Positions 45,901 through 58,300 are shown, counted from the stretch's first letter. The stretch is 64,000 bases of DNA from Hyaloperonospora brassicae (GCA_947650285.1 CANTFL010000320.1:372001-436000), one strand, 5' to 3'. Numbers and translations: made by a program. The notes: generated by a model from the sequence alone, not told the origin.

Positions 45901-47874
45901 TGTCGTCGTACCCGCTCATCATGATTTGCGTTTGCGCATCATGTATGAGTGTCACGATGCCCCAACAAGCGGCCATCGTGGAAGGGAAAAGGCTTACCTC
46001 ACGGTAAGTCGTGACTTTTACTGGCCACGCCAGTATCAGTTTGTTGGCAAGTACATACGTGCTTGCGAGGTTTGTCAACGGGTGAAGCCTAGTCCTTCAT
46101 CACGTGCGCCATTGCAGCCTCTGCCTGTTCCGACAGAGTGCTGGTAGTCCGTTTCGATGGACTTCGTCTTCGGGTTTCCCGAAGACGCTCACAAGAATAA
46201 TGGTATTCTTGTGTTTGTTGACCGATTCAGCAAGATGGTCCATCTTGATGCTGTCCCTGAGTCGATCAAGGCTCAAGGTTGTGCTCGTGTCTTTCTAGAC
46301 ACGGTCTTTAGACTCCACGGGTTACCCCGTGAGCTCGTATCCGACCGTGACCCTCGGTTCACGGCGGCATTTTGTCAAACCGTGTTCCGTACTCTCGGAA
46401 CACGATTAAAGATGTCTACTTCTGACCATCCCGAAACAGATGGTCAGACGGAACGTGCGAACCGTGTCCTCGAAGAGATCCTTCGAGGATATGTCCACTC
46501 GTGTCCGAGTTGGAGCGAATTCCTACCCATGGTGGAATTCGCCATCAATAATTCGGTGCATGCTTCCACACAGCACACACCGTTTTACGTGAATAGCCTA
46601 CGCCATCCACGTGTGCCTACCCTTCTATAGTGTGAATCTTGGATAAGGGGGGGGAGGGGCTCGCTCGAGCAAAAACCGTTCTGGCTCTTGCTCATCACGT
46701 GTCGACGCTAACGTCGTCACGTATGATGCCGATGTCGATCAAATCGACATCGATGAAGAAGATCACCTCAATAATAGCGATGACGTTATTATTGACTTGG
46801 ATGATGATGACGATGCTGGTATATTCAGCATCGTCAACGATTATGTCAGCGAGGAAGAAGACAACCTCGCTGAAGAAGAGAGCAATCTCTTAGCAGTGCG
46901 CACGAAGCGCACTGAAAGACAAAACAAAGAGTCAGCAGAGAACTTCCTGCTAACTCGAGAAGCGTTAGTCCGTTTCGTTCAGGACTCCATCACAAATGCG
47001 ATGGACCGTCAGAAATGGACCGCAGACAAGAATGGAAGAGAAAATGTTCTTTCATTTAAGGTTAACGACCTAGTACTACTGTCTACGGTAAACTTACCTG
47101 GACATGCAGTCACTAGTGTCGGCCGTAGTAAACTACAGCCGAAGTACATTGGGCCATTTCGAGTGTTGCATCGCAAGGGCAATGCATACACACTCGAATT
47201 GCCACGTAAGATGCGCACGCATCCTACGTTTAACGTGGGGATGCTCAGGCCGTACTGTCAGTACGAGCCTTCTTCTTCCGATGTAAATAGCCCCCACGTT
47301 CAAGAACATCCATCAAGTTCTTGCGTTCGCGCTCCAGACGATCCGTCTGGTCGCGCAGATATGATACCTCGGAACTCAACCGAGATATCTCCCCCAAGCT
47401 GTCGCCAGCTCGTTGAATATGGAGCGGACATCCCGCTCGACCTGAAGCTGCGCTGTGGCATAATCGGCGCGATCCCTCGCCCGATCAGCCTCGTGATCCT
47501 TGCGGTTTTTCCGCACGGTATCAGTCAAAGCGTAGCGCCGGTCGCGCTCGTGCTTCAAGTCATCTCGCAATTCATCGATTGCGCGATCCATCTCTTAAGG
47601 GTCGAGATGGTGAGCCGAATCATCTGGAGGAGGTCTTTTCTCCTCCACCACATCCTTTGGTGGATGCTCACGGTGATCAACGCTTTCTAGTGGAGCGTAT
47701 CTTGAATCACCGTGACGATTCAGGATCAAGGACGATCTACCTCGTCCAGTGGGGGGGGGGTATCCACCCTCTTGGAACAGCTGGGAGCCCCGCTCTCAGC
47801 TGTTGATGGATGTTGAAGGTCTCGTCCGCCAGTATGACGAGACCCATCCGATGAGTCCTGTGGCCCATCGGTAA
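42978..47874 (+). pseudogene. pol: Inner family pol, copy 2
   Basis: Protease and RT are open from the gag overlap to TAG 45356-45358 (at least 776 codons), with DCGA protease site and FDD RT site. RNase H follows in the same frame after the stop (KELLAMKYALAKFRVYLLGD, YTDHASLRTA). Further stops are TAA 45824-45826, TAG 46145-46147 before the integrase core, and TAG 46628-46630 after it. Integrase finger and D, D, E residues are present. The SH3-like tail reads KLQPKYIGPFRVLHRKGNAY. The chromodomain (RFLVERILNHRDDSG) is shifted by a ten-G run at 47751-47760; copy 3 has eight. Confidence 0.9.
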
Positions 47875-48852
47875 ACACGCGCCCTAGGCGCTTGTAGACG
47901 GATTGCAAGTTTGCAATCGCGTCACGCATCTCCGCCGAGATATGTGCCCTTCCCCAGGGCGAACTTAGGTAATACACATCCCTATGTGCACGCTACGAGT
48001 TGTCAACACAACTCGCACAAGGGTCTCCCCATGTGAGGCAAGGAATGCCTGCCTCACTCGATAAACAGTGCAATCGGTACCTAGCACCGGTTGGCGTTCG
48101 CCGTTCGAACCTGAGGCGTGTCGCCTCAAGTTTCTTGAGCCACCCTTCTCGTCCGAAATTCTTTACGTTTGGGACGAACGCGTTCCACGCAGCCAAAAGC
48201 GATGATCTGTCACGCTTTTCGTTGCTGTTGTACCATCAATGTATAAGGAAGACATCGAGATAAAAATCTTCTTCAGCGCGAAAGTTCTTCGCGCTGGAAC
48301 TCAAGCCGTGAAGCTCAGTCGCATCGAATAAGAGTATTCGATGGTGTTGGCGTGTCTCTTGAGACAAGCTATTGATGAGCCGTTCGGGCAAACGCCACGG
48401 CTTCGACTCATCACGCTTCACAGTGGTACCCTTGTCGGTACCACGGCTCCCAGATTGACGACGGCTCGCGCCATCGTCATCACGCTCGTGCGAAGACTCA
48501 CGAGCCGGTGGTGGTGAGGAATAGAATTCCTCACCACCCTGATCATCGTCATCACTGCCGAACAGACTGTGACGCAAATCACGAGTCCATTTGTTCGGCA
48601 GTAGTCTTGGCGAACACTGAGGCGTCGCCGGTGATCGAGACGCCTCTGGTACATTGCCCGAGTCAGACACGTCTGACTCGCCAGAGTAGATGACCTCTAC
48701 GTCGAGGTCATCATGCGCACGCGGTGAGGTGCCGCGTGCACCTGCAGCACCTGTTGCTGCAGGCGAAGAAGGAGCAGCAGACGACGAATCGTCTGCCGCA
48801 GAGACTGGCACAGCAGCGGGCTGTGCGTGTCTTGAGTCACCCCGCGTAGAAA
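47245..48852 (-). pseudogene. Antisense frame of the inner family, copy 2
   Basis: Counterpart of the copy 1 antisense frame. The ATG has become ATT (48850-48852), one stop falls after the DVFLIH block and one after CVDNS, so it is broken. The C-terminal coiled coil (47376-47591 and on to 47245) is preserved. Confidence 0.6.
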
Positions 48853-48982
48853 TGTTGACTATGCAAGGTCAGTGGGAAGTGAATGAAACGGACCCAACAA
48901 GTGCTCCCTGTCCCAATGGTGCCCAACGGATGGCCGCCATATTTTCGATATTCACACGGTAACTATCCGTTAAGGGGGGTGA

Positions 48983-49371
48983 TGTAACGGGGCAGCCCGT
49001 TACATGGAATTGTCACTTAAAGGAAAGTGACCATAAAGAATATGAAGTTGAATATTCTTTGAACAATATCACCAAAGTGGTGATATTGAAGGGTCGACCA
49101 AAGAGTCTGCTCATTGGTTGATATCTTGATGATATCAACCCACCAATCGCCGCAAGACGCGCGCAATGAGTGGTGACGAGACGTCACCATACATCCAGTT
49201 ATATTAGCATAATTAAGTTAAGTCAAACAGAGAGACAGTAGTTTAAAGACTTAATTCTATTAATATAACAGTTCTGCTTTTACCTTACCTACGCTTCCTC
49301 GCTTGCCTTTTGTACGTCTGTCGGGGCACCGATACCCTTGCGTTAAGTTACGCAAGGGTGTGCCTGTTACA
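48983..49371 (+). repeat. Copy 2 LTR (3' LTR)
   Basis: 389 bp, preceded by the polypurine tract TAAGGGGGGTGA (48971-48982). The last bases are TGCCTGTTACA, lacking two bases of the usual end. Confidence 0.95.
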
Positions 49372-50708
49372 ATAACGACTCGTCGAGTGTGATAGAAGGT
49401 GTGATGGAAGCTTGTAACAACAGGAGAGAAATTCACATCGTGTTCGCTCACTCTCTTGACCTTCAGATAATACGGGGAGAGTAATACAGCAAAGCTGAAG
49501 GCTCTTCCGTTCAATGCCTTGGACGTGAAGAGCCATTCCATTGTCGAGAATCAAATGTAGACGTGGATAACTTTCCCTGCGAGAAGCGTATAGGTAATAT
49601 TAAACAACCGAAACGAAGCTAGCACTTCGCGCTCTGCAGGGTGGTAATTGATCTCTCCTTCCTTCTACACTCGACCCCAAAACCAGACTGGGTGCAACAT
49701 TCCGTCGGGCATATGCATCAACGTACTGATCAATGACCAATCAATATCAAAATCGACCACAGGGAAGTCAGATGTGAAAATAAAGTGACGCAGGACTGGA
49801 ACCTTGACTATTTGCTGTTGCAGCGCAGCGAAAGACGTGCGCGCCGACCTGGTTTACTTCTGACATGATATAGTCTTCTTTGAGTTAATACAGTGTTGCT
49901 CCAAACACCACCATGTTCTATGAAACGTCTGTAATGGTTAATCGCGCTGAGAAACGATTGCATCCCCTTTTTCGACGCTGGGAATGGCGACTCATCGAAT
50001 TTCACAAGTTAAGTCGGGTCGGCCGCAATGCTCTGTGCTATTACTTTGTGCGATAGGAAATCCACTTGGGGCTGTACAAAGATGCTCTTTGTGAAGCTGA
50101 TGCTAATTCGATACTCCGTGAAGCGTACCAGCAACCGGTAGAATGTCGCTAAACATTCGTCGATGTTTTTGTCTCCAAAACATATATCTTCTACAAATGG
50201 TCGTCGACAGAATACGGGGACGGCAATTGAGTCATCGGATTCGACTGTGGCAAACATGCTGCTCGCCGGAACATTGACCAGAAGTCGCAACGGATCAGAC
50301 TCGTTGAGTGCTCGATAGTCGGCTTCGAGTATTGTCAACGCTAGTCCTCCCAAGCCCAATTCGTCGAACTCTGTGGTTTCGGTTGCACGCTTATTCGCCG
50401 TCCATCTTCGAAAACCTTAATCTTGGTGGCGAAGTCTTGCCAACCCTATTTGGCTGAACATACCCCCACAACGATAAGTTGTCGATTTGTTGGGAGATCA
50501 TGGGAGCGGTTTTAAGTCAAAACGACATACACAACCACTCAAATTACCCCAGGGCACATACAAACGCTGACACATGCCGCGCTCGGTCCGTCATCATTAC
50601 TGGCCAAAATACACTGAACGCATCGAGTGAGCAAAGCCACTGATAGCCGTCAAAATAGGTCATCAAATCGTAGACTATGGGCATTGCGTATTCCATACTA
50701 GCCGTGAC
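49372..50708 (-). pseudogene. pol: Outer element RT C-terminal half and RNase H
   Basis: Minus strand from 50708: MEYAMPIVYDL, then WLCSLDAFSVFWPVMMTDRA, the RT block directly continuous with the half at 58.7 kb. Later scraps resemble RT thumb and RNase H-like sequence (EWLFTSKALNGRAFSFAVLL). Several stops. The RNase H part ends at the copy 2 boundary. Confidence 0.75.
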
Positions 50709-51099
50709 TGTAACGGGGCACACCCTTGCGTAACTTAACGCAAGGGTTTTGGGTGCCCCGACAGACGTACACGTGGCAAGCGAGGAAGCGTAGGTAAGGT
50801 AAAAGCAGAACTGTTATATTAATAGAATTAAGTCTTTAAACTACTGTCTCTCTGTTTGACTTAATTCAATTATACTAATATAACTGGATGTATGGTGACG
50901 TCTCGTCACCACTCATTGCGCGCGTCTTGCGGCGATTGGTGGGTTGATATCATCAAGATATCAACCAATGAGCAGACTCTTTGGTCGACTCTTCAATATC
51001 ACCACTTTGGTGATATTGTTCAAAGAATATTCAACTTCATATTCTTTATGGTCACTTTCCTTTAAGTGACAATTCCATGTAACGGGCTGCCCCGTTACA
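50709..51099 (-). repeat. Copy 3 LTR (3' LTR)
   Basis: 391 bp, TGTAACGGGGCACACCC to CCCCGTTACA, followed on its right by a C-run, the polypurine tract in element orientation. Confidence 0.95.
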
Positions 51100-51229
51100 T
51101 CACCCCCCCTTAACGGATAGTTACCGTGTGAATATCGAAAATATGGCGGCCATCCGTTGGGCACCATTGGGACAGGGAGCACTTGTTGGGTCCGTTTCAT
51201 TCACTTCCCACTGACCTTGCATAGTCAAC

Positions 51230-52836
51230 ATTTCTACGCGGGGTGACTCAAGACACGCACAGCCCGCTGCTGTGCCAGCCTCTGCGGCAGACGATTCGTC
51301 GTCTGCTGCTCCTTCTTCGCCTGCAGCAACAGGTGCTGCAGGTGCACGCGGCACCTCACCGCGTGCGCATGATGACCTCGACGTAGAGGTCATCTACTCT
51401 GGCGAGTCAGACGTGTCTGACTCGGGCAATGTACCAGAGGCGTCTCGATCACCGGCGACGCCTCAGTGTTCGCCAAGACTACTGCCGAACAAATGGACTC
51501 GTGATTTGCGTCACAGTCTGTTCGGCAGTGATGACGATGATCAGGGTGGTGAGGAATTCTATTCCTCACCACCACCGGCTCGTGAGTCTTCGCACGAGCG
51601 TGATGACGATGGCGCGAGCCGTCGTCAATCTGGGAGCCGTGGTACCGACAAGGGTACCACTGTGAAGCGTGATGAGTCGAAGCCGTGGCGTTTGCCCGAA
51701 CGGCTCATCAATAGCTTGTCTCAAGAGACACACCAACACCATCGAATACTCTTATTCGATGCGACTGAGCTTCACGGCTTGAGTTCCAGCGCGAAGAACT
51801 TTCGCGCTGAAGAAGATTTTTATCTCGATGTCTTCCTTATACATTGATGGTACAACAGCAACGAAAAGCGTGACAGATCATCGCTTTTGGCTGCGTGGAA
51901 CGCGTTCGTCCCAAACGTAAAGAATTTCGGACGAGAAGGGTGGCTCAAGAAACTTGAGGCGACACGCCTCAGGTTCGAACGGCGAACGCCAACCGGTGCT
52001 AGGTACCGATTGCACTGTTTATCGAGTGAGGCAGGCATTCCTTGCCTCACATGGGGAGACCCTTGTGCGAGTTGTGTTGACAACTCGTAGCGTGCACATA
52101 GGGATGTGTATTACCTAAGTTCGCCCTGGGGAAGGGCACATATCTCGGCGGAGATGCGTGACGCGATTGCAAACTTGCAATCCGTCTACAAGCGCCTAGG
52201 GCGCGTGTTTACCGATGGGCCACAGGACTCATCGGATGGGTCTCGTCATACTGGCGGACGAGACCTTCAACATCCATCAACAGCTGAGAGCGGGGCTCCC
52301 AGCTGTTCCAAGAGGGTGGATACCCCCCCCACTGGACGAGGTAGATCGTCCTTGATCCTGAATCGTCACGGTGATTCAAGATACGCTCCACTAGAAAGCG
52401 TTGATCACCGTGAGCATCCACCAAAGGATGTGGTGGAGGAGAAAAGACCTCCTCCAGATGATTCGGCTCACCATCTCGACCCTTAAGAGATGGATCGCGC
52501 AATCGATGAATTGCGAGATGACTTGAAGCACGAGCGCGACCGGCGCTACGCTTTGACTGATACCGTGCGGAAAAACCGCAAGGATCACGAGGCTGATCGG
52601 GCGAGGGATCGCGCCGATTATGCCACAGCGCAGCTTCAGGTCGAGCGGGATGTCCGCTCCATATTCAACGAGCTGGCGACAGCTTGGGGGAGATATCTCG
52701 GTTGAGTTCCGAGGTATCATATCTGCGCGACCAGACGGATCGTCTGGAGCGCGAACGCAAGAACTTGATGGATGTTCTTGAACGTGGGGGCTATTTACAT
52801 CGGAAGAAGAAGGCTCGTACTGACAGTACGGCCTGA
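51230..52836 (+). pseudogene. Antisense frame of the inner family, copy 3
   Basis: Same protein as in copy 1 but with start ATG changed to ATT (51230-51232), TGA at 51845-51847 and TAG at 52088-52090. The last part is open from 52106 to 52486, where copy 1 is frameshifted, and is followed by the coiled coil (52490-52705, then in a shifted frame to TGA 52834-52836). It overlaps the sense chromodomain frame. Confidence 0.6.
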
Positions 52837-55800
52837 GCATCCCCACGTTAAACGTAGGATGCGTGCGCATCTTACGTGGCAATTCGAGTGTGTATGCATT
52901 GCCCTTGCGATGCAACACTCGAAATGGCCCAATGTACTTCGGCTGTAGTTTACTACGGCCGACACTAGTGACTGCATGTCCAGGTAAGTTTACCGTAGAC
53001 AGTAGTACTAGGTCGTTAACCTTAAATGAAAGAACATTTTCTCTTCCATTCTTGTCTGCGGTCCATTTCTGACGGTCCATCGCATTTGTGATGGAGTCCT
53101 GAACGAAACGGACTAACGCTTCTCGAGTTAGCAGGAAGTTCTCTGCTGACTCTTTGTTTTGTCTTTCAGTGCGCTTCGTGCGCACTGCTAAGAGATTGCT
53201 CTCTTCTTCAGCGAGGTTGTCTTCTTCCTCGCTGACATAATCGCTGACGATGCTGAATATACCAGCATCGTCATCATCATCCAAGTCAATAATAACGTCA
53301 TCGCTATTATTGAGGTGATCTTCTTCATCGATGTCAATTTGATCGACATCGGCATCATACGTGACGACGTTAACGTCGACACGTGATGAGCAAGAGCCAG
53401 AACGGTTTTTGCTCGAGCGAGCCCCTCCCCCCTTATCCAAGATTCACACTATAGAAGGGTAGGCACACGTGGATGGCGTAGGCTATTCACGTAAAACGGT
53501 GTGTGCTGTGTGGAAGCATGCACCGAATTATTGATGGCGAATTCCACCATGGGTAGGAATTCGCTCCAACTCGGACACGAGTGGACATATCCTCGAAGGA
53601 TCTCTTCGAGGACACGGTTCGCACGTTCCGTCTGACCATCTGTTTCGGGATGGTCAGAAGTAGACATCTTTAATCGTGTTCCGAGAGTACGGAACACGGT
53701 TTGACAAAATGCCGCCGTGAACCGAGGGTCACGGTCGGATACGAGCTCACGGGGTAACCCGTGGAGTCTAAAGACCGTGTCTAGAAAGACACGAGCACAA
53801 CCTTGAGCCTTGATCGACTCAGGGACAGCATCAAGATGGACCATCTTGCTGAATCGGTCAACAAACACAAGAATACCATTATTCTTGTGAGCGTCTTCGG
53901 GAAACCCGAAGACGAAGTCCATCGAAACGGACTACCAGCACTCTGTCGGAACAGGCAGAGGCTGCAATGGCGCACGTGATGAAGGACTAGGCTTCACCCG
54001 TTGACAAACCTCGCAAGCACGTATGTACTTGCCAACAAACTGATACTGGCGTGGCCAGTAAAAGTCACGACTTACCGTGAGGTAAGCCTTTTCCCTTCCA
54101 CGATGGCCGCTTGTTGGGGCATCGTGACACTCATACATGATGCGCAAACGCAAATCATGATGAGCGGGTACGACGACACGAGGCGTGTCGTCGGCAACAG
54201 CTGTATAGTACAGCAATTCGTTGCGTGTACTATACCGATCCGATGAGGATCGTTACAAAGCCGGTAAATCCCTCATGGATTTACTGGATGGATTCACCAG
54301 ATGATCGATCAATCGCAGAAGATCCTTATCTTCCGCGTATGCCTTTCGTACGTCGTCAAGTAAACTTGACGACGGGACACTGACTGACAGTGTCGCAACA
54401 GTGGGCTTATCCTCACTGTTGGATTGTGCGTCCGGCTCGAAATCGGGCCGGCGCGAAAGCGCATCAGCGACGACATTGAGTCGTCCCGGTTTATACTCCA
54501 CGGAGAAGCTATACTCCGCGAAGAAAGACAGCCACCTCGACATCCTTTGCGAGAGGTGTGGGCTGTTTACGGCCGTGCGTAATGACGCGTGGTCCGTGTA
54601 GACGACAAACGGTCTATCTCCCAAGAGATAGACGCGAAACTTAGCCAGTGCGTACTTCATAGCAAGGAGTTCCTTGTCATGCACTGGGTAATTGCGCTCA
54701 GCTGCTTGCAGCTGACGCGACTAATAACAGATGACGCGCTCCGCGCCATCTGCATCGAACTGCATTAACGCACAGCCGATTGCGAAATCGCTGGCGTCAC
54801 AGACCACATGAAATGGTCTGTCCTGATCTGCAATCGCCAAGATCGGCGATTGCATCAAGCTTTGCTTGATACCTTCAAAGGAACGCTGGCACTCAGCGTT
54901 CCATGACCACTTGACATTTTTCTTGAGCAAGCAAGAAAGATGAACAGTCATCTCGGCGTAGTTGCGCGAGTACTTGTGCAAGTACGCCGCTAGACCAAGG
55001 AACTTCCTTAGTCCCTTGACATCGACTGGCACTAGCCAGTCGGTGATCTCCTTGATCTTTTCGGGATCAGGGCGTACGCCGTGTTTACCCACGATGCAAC
55101 CAAGAAGTGGTATTTCACTAGCCGCGAATATACACTTCTTGAGGTTGGCGTACAACTTATACTTGCGCATAAGTTGAAGAACCTGACGAACGTGAGTTCT
55201 GTGAGCTTCAACGTCCGTCTTTCCGTCCATAGCCCGGCTATGGACGAACACATCGTCGAAGTAACTCGGTGCGAAGTCTCGCACCGGTCTCAACAGATTT
55301 GTGACACATCTGTTGAATGTTGCAGGGGCATTGCTCAGCCCCTGTGGCATCACTAGCCACTCCCACAGCATCCCGCTGGGGGTACTCACTGCCGTGAACG
55401 GGATGTCCCGTTCACGCATCAGGATCTGATAGAATCCATCCATCAGATCCATGGACGAAAAGATGGTACTCTTTGACATACCATCTATGATTACGTCCTT
55501 CCTCGGTATCGGCGTCTGAGCCGGTACCGTTGCAGCATTCAATTTGTTGAATGCGTGCACTATCCTCCACCCTCCTGTGGCCTTTCGCACACAGAAGGTC
55601 GGAGAGCTGTGAGGAGATCTTGATTCCCTCACATGGCCCTCTGCTAAGCGATCGGCAAAGAACTTGTCGATCGCTAGTACTTGTTCACGAGGCAGTGGCC
55701 ACTGCTTCATGGCACAGTACTTCGAGCTCGGTTTGAGCTCGATCTCGTGTCGAAAGCCTTTGTCTTTAGGCAACTCGCAAGGTACGGATTCAGGGAACAC

Positions 55801-57051
55801 ATCCCTGAATTCGATCAAATCCTTATACAAAGGATTTGCCTGAAGTGACTCCCAGGATTGAGACGTGTATCGCTCAATCCGAGTCTTCTCATCGAGGACA
55901 CTTTCGTCCATCGATGAGCTGCTGAGAACCCGTTCGTTCTCAGCAAATACTGCGGCCGACCAAATATCGGCCACATACTCATCCTCCGTGACGAGTATGC
56001 AGATCTGCTTGACTTTGCCACTACGCAGATCACGCAAGAACCGTTTCGGTTCTAGCGTTGGCAACTGAGTTATCTCCGAAGTTAACTTCGGAGGCACAAT
56101 CAGATCAAGCGTATAAGCGCCTACGCTTGATCCGTCATTAACCAAGATGTTCAACGTCTCGGTTTCTTCCTGGGAACTTGCTTCCACAGGTTGCTGAGGG
56201 CCTAATCCCTCAGCAAGCGACTCTTGAGGAATTCCTTCCTCAAGTACGTGGGTACTTATTCCCTCGACGTCTTCCGACTGTGGCTGTGCAACCACAGTCA
56301 GGCACCGATCCTCTACGGTCGACTCTCCAGTCGACCTAGGATTTCCATGTTGCCCCTTGGAGGCAACAGGTTTCTTTCTTCTAAGATGCTGCCCGCTAGG
56401 CATGCATTCATGTCCCGGTCCACTCGACTTATTCGAGTGGTGGACCTTCGGCGCAGCCTGTACATCTGTACAGCCGCCGGGAGCTTGCTCCACAGTGTAG
56501 TGATCAAATACACTGTGATCTTGTGCAGTCGTGCTAACGACCGTACCGCAAGTGAGGCCATCGCACTCACTAGCAGAACATCCACACGCTTGTGGACGCT
56601 CCAAGATGTTCATCAGATGGCCATCTGATGAACAAGCAGCAGGCATCTTCACGGATCGATGCTGCCAGCTCACCCTTGACTCGTACTTTCTGAGCCAAGG
56701 TAATCCCAGGATGACATCAAATTTGTCATCCAGATCCAGTACGATGAAGTCATCATCGTACTGTTCGCCCTCTAACGTGTAGTGGATTCCTACTACACGT
56801 TTCTCAACGGTAATCGATGCGCCTGTTGCAAGGCGCACCGTCATCCTTGTGAGGGGAATGTCGCGCTCAACTAACTTGAGCCTACGACCCTCTAGTGACT
56901 GGCGACGAACAAAGTTGTTCGACGCCCCACAGTCTACTAGGGCACGAAGCGACAAATCATTTGTCGCTTCCAACTTCAAGGTGATGAGCGAAACGTCATC
57001 ACCAGGTGCAGAGACACACAATGATTGTGTATCTGGAGCAACTTTCGTCAA
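52209..57051 (-). pseudogene. pol: Inner family pol, copy 3
   Basis: Protease-RT open for 776 codons (54721-57051, ending at TAG 54721-54723), RNase H 54253-54684, integrase 53449-54216, SH3-like tail within 52391-53440, chromodomain 52209-52502. The chromodomain is readable here: [17 protein letters not shown], then [18 protein letters not shown]. The four in-frame stops match copy 2. All catalytic residues seen in copy 2 are present, so apart from the stops it is close to complete. Confidence 0.9.
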
Positions 57052-57101
57052 GAGATTTGCAAATTCTCTTGAGGTTGCTGGATCAGTAGGGCGCTCCGCC
57101 C

Positions 57102-58256
57102 CTACTGACCCCGACCATTTTTTGATGATCCGTCTCGCTGTTGTGGCTTCGCAACAGCGCTGGACCCACGCCCATTGCCCTTTCTGGCAAATGGTCGTCC
57201 ATTTCGCTCAGTACTGTTTGGTACTGGGCGTGGAGCACTACACTCATATGCGTAGTGCCCTAACTTCTGACAGCGATTGCACCTCTGCAATCGCTTGTTG
57301 TTCGAAGCGCAAGGTCTCTCGCTCTCAACATAGCAGAGGTCCATTGGTGCTGGACCTCCGATCTCTTGTCGTCTCGGTGGGCGGTAAGAGTTTGAGCTAG
57401 CATGAGCCTGTCTCATGCTAAAGTCTTCCTGTTCCGCGGCTGATATCGCTTCTTCAAGCGTATTCAGCTCAAGGCGGAACAGATGGCTCCTGACGGGCCC
57501 TTCTGCGAGCCCTTGCATGAACACCGTAATCAACGTGTGTTCATGTAATGGGTTAGCAGTTATACTACTCGCAAGGAGTCGTATATGTTGTGCGTAAGCG
57601 TGCACATCACGCTTACCCTGCTTGAGTTTCAGGAGCTCTGAACGAGCCCTGAACTCAGCCCGTGGCGGCTCAAACGTTTGTCTGAGCCGGGACTTGAAGT
57701 CATCTAGCGACCTAAACACATTTGGGTCGCTACTCTCGAGCCCCAGGGACCAAGTTTTGGCACACCCTGCCAAGTGGGTCTGAGCAAATGTGAGTTTCAT
57801 TTGCTCATCTTCGACGCGACGAGCCCTTAGGGCTCTGTCAAGTTCGACAAACCACAGTAACAGGGAGTCTTCCGGGACTCCACTGTACTTGGAGATGTCA
57901 ACTTTCATGACCTCGGGACGACGCGCATGCGCCGTCCCGCCCACAGCAGCATGGAATTGCTGCTGTCTCAACAGCTCCGTCTGTTGAGCACCGAGTTCTC
58001 TCAACTGCTCGGCCTGTTGAGAGTCTTGCTGGTGAAGCAAGGCTACTTTCTCCCTCTCGATAGCAAGTTCATTTTGAATGAACTTGGCGATAGCGGCATG
58101 TTGTTGGTCTCTGTCTAGAGACTCGAACATGGCGCTAATGGCGAGCTCGCATACGGTAGAACTCGTTCGTTCTACCGCACCCCATTCGATGTCACTCAAA
58201 TGGGTAAACCCTTCACGCGTGGCGTGAAAGGTGTCTTCTTCATTCAACATGTTCAT
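57102..58256 (-). CDS. gag: Inner family Gag, copy 3 (intact)
   Basis: An uninterrupted 384-residue Gag from ATG 58256 (MNMLNEEDTFHATREGF start). It has a coiled-coil N-terminal region rich in Gln (QQAEQLRELGAQQTELLRQQQ), a capsid core (YSGVPEDSLLLWFVELDRAL, FKSRLRQTFEPPRAEFRARS), a CCHC zinc knuckle CNRCQKLGHYAYEC near residue 335, and a basic, Gly/Arg-rich tail for RNA binding. The -1 slippery heptamer lies just before the stop. It is the only full-length gag of the three copies and could in principle supply Gag to the others; expression is not shown. Confidence 0.88.
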   Translation of the reverse strand: MNMLNEEDTFHATREGFTHLSDIEWGAVERTSSTVCELAISAMFESLDRDQQHAAIAKFIQNELAIEREKVALLHQQDSQQAEQLRELGAQQTELLRQQQFHAAVGGTAHARRPEVMKVDISKYSGVPEDSLLLWFVELDRALRARRVEDEQMKLTFAQTHLAGCAKTWSLGLESSDPNVFRSLDDFKSRLRQTFEPPRAEFRARSELLKLKQGKRDVHAYAQHIRLLASSITANPLHEHTLITVFMQGLAEGPVRSHLFRLELNTLEEAISAAEQEDFSMRQAHASSNSYRPPRRQEIGGPAPMDLCYVESERPCASNNKRLQRCNRCQKLGHYAYECSAPRPVPNSTERNGRPFARKGNGRGSSAVAKPQQRDGSSKNGRGQ

Positions 58257-58300
58257 GTTGGAAGTTGTGGTCCTTGGAAGGACTACAAAGTGCTACCAGG

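Larger units (their letters stand above)
41388..49371 (+). mobile_element. Inner Ty3/gypsy (chromodomain) element, copy 2
   Basis: 7,984 bp, plus orientation, LTRs 41388-41779 and 48983-49371. Unlike copies 1 and 3 the flanks do not match: GACAC at left and ATAAC at right. It shares the TAA at the end of the RNase H/linker segment and the TAG after VPTLL with copy 3, so these two are closest relatives. Confidence 0.95.
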
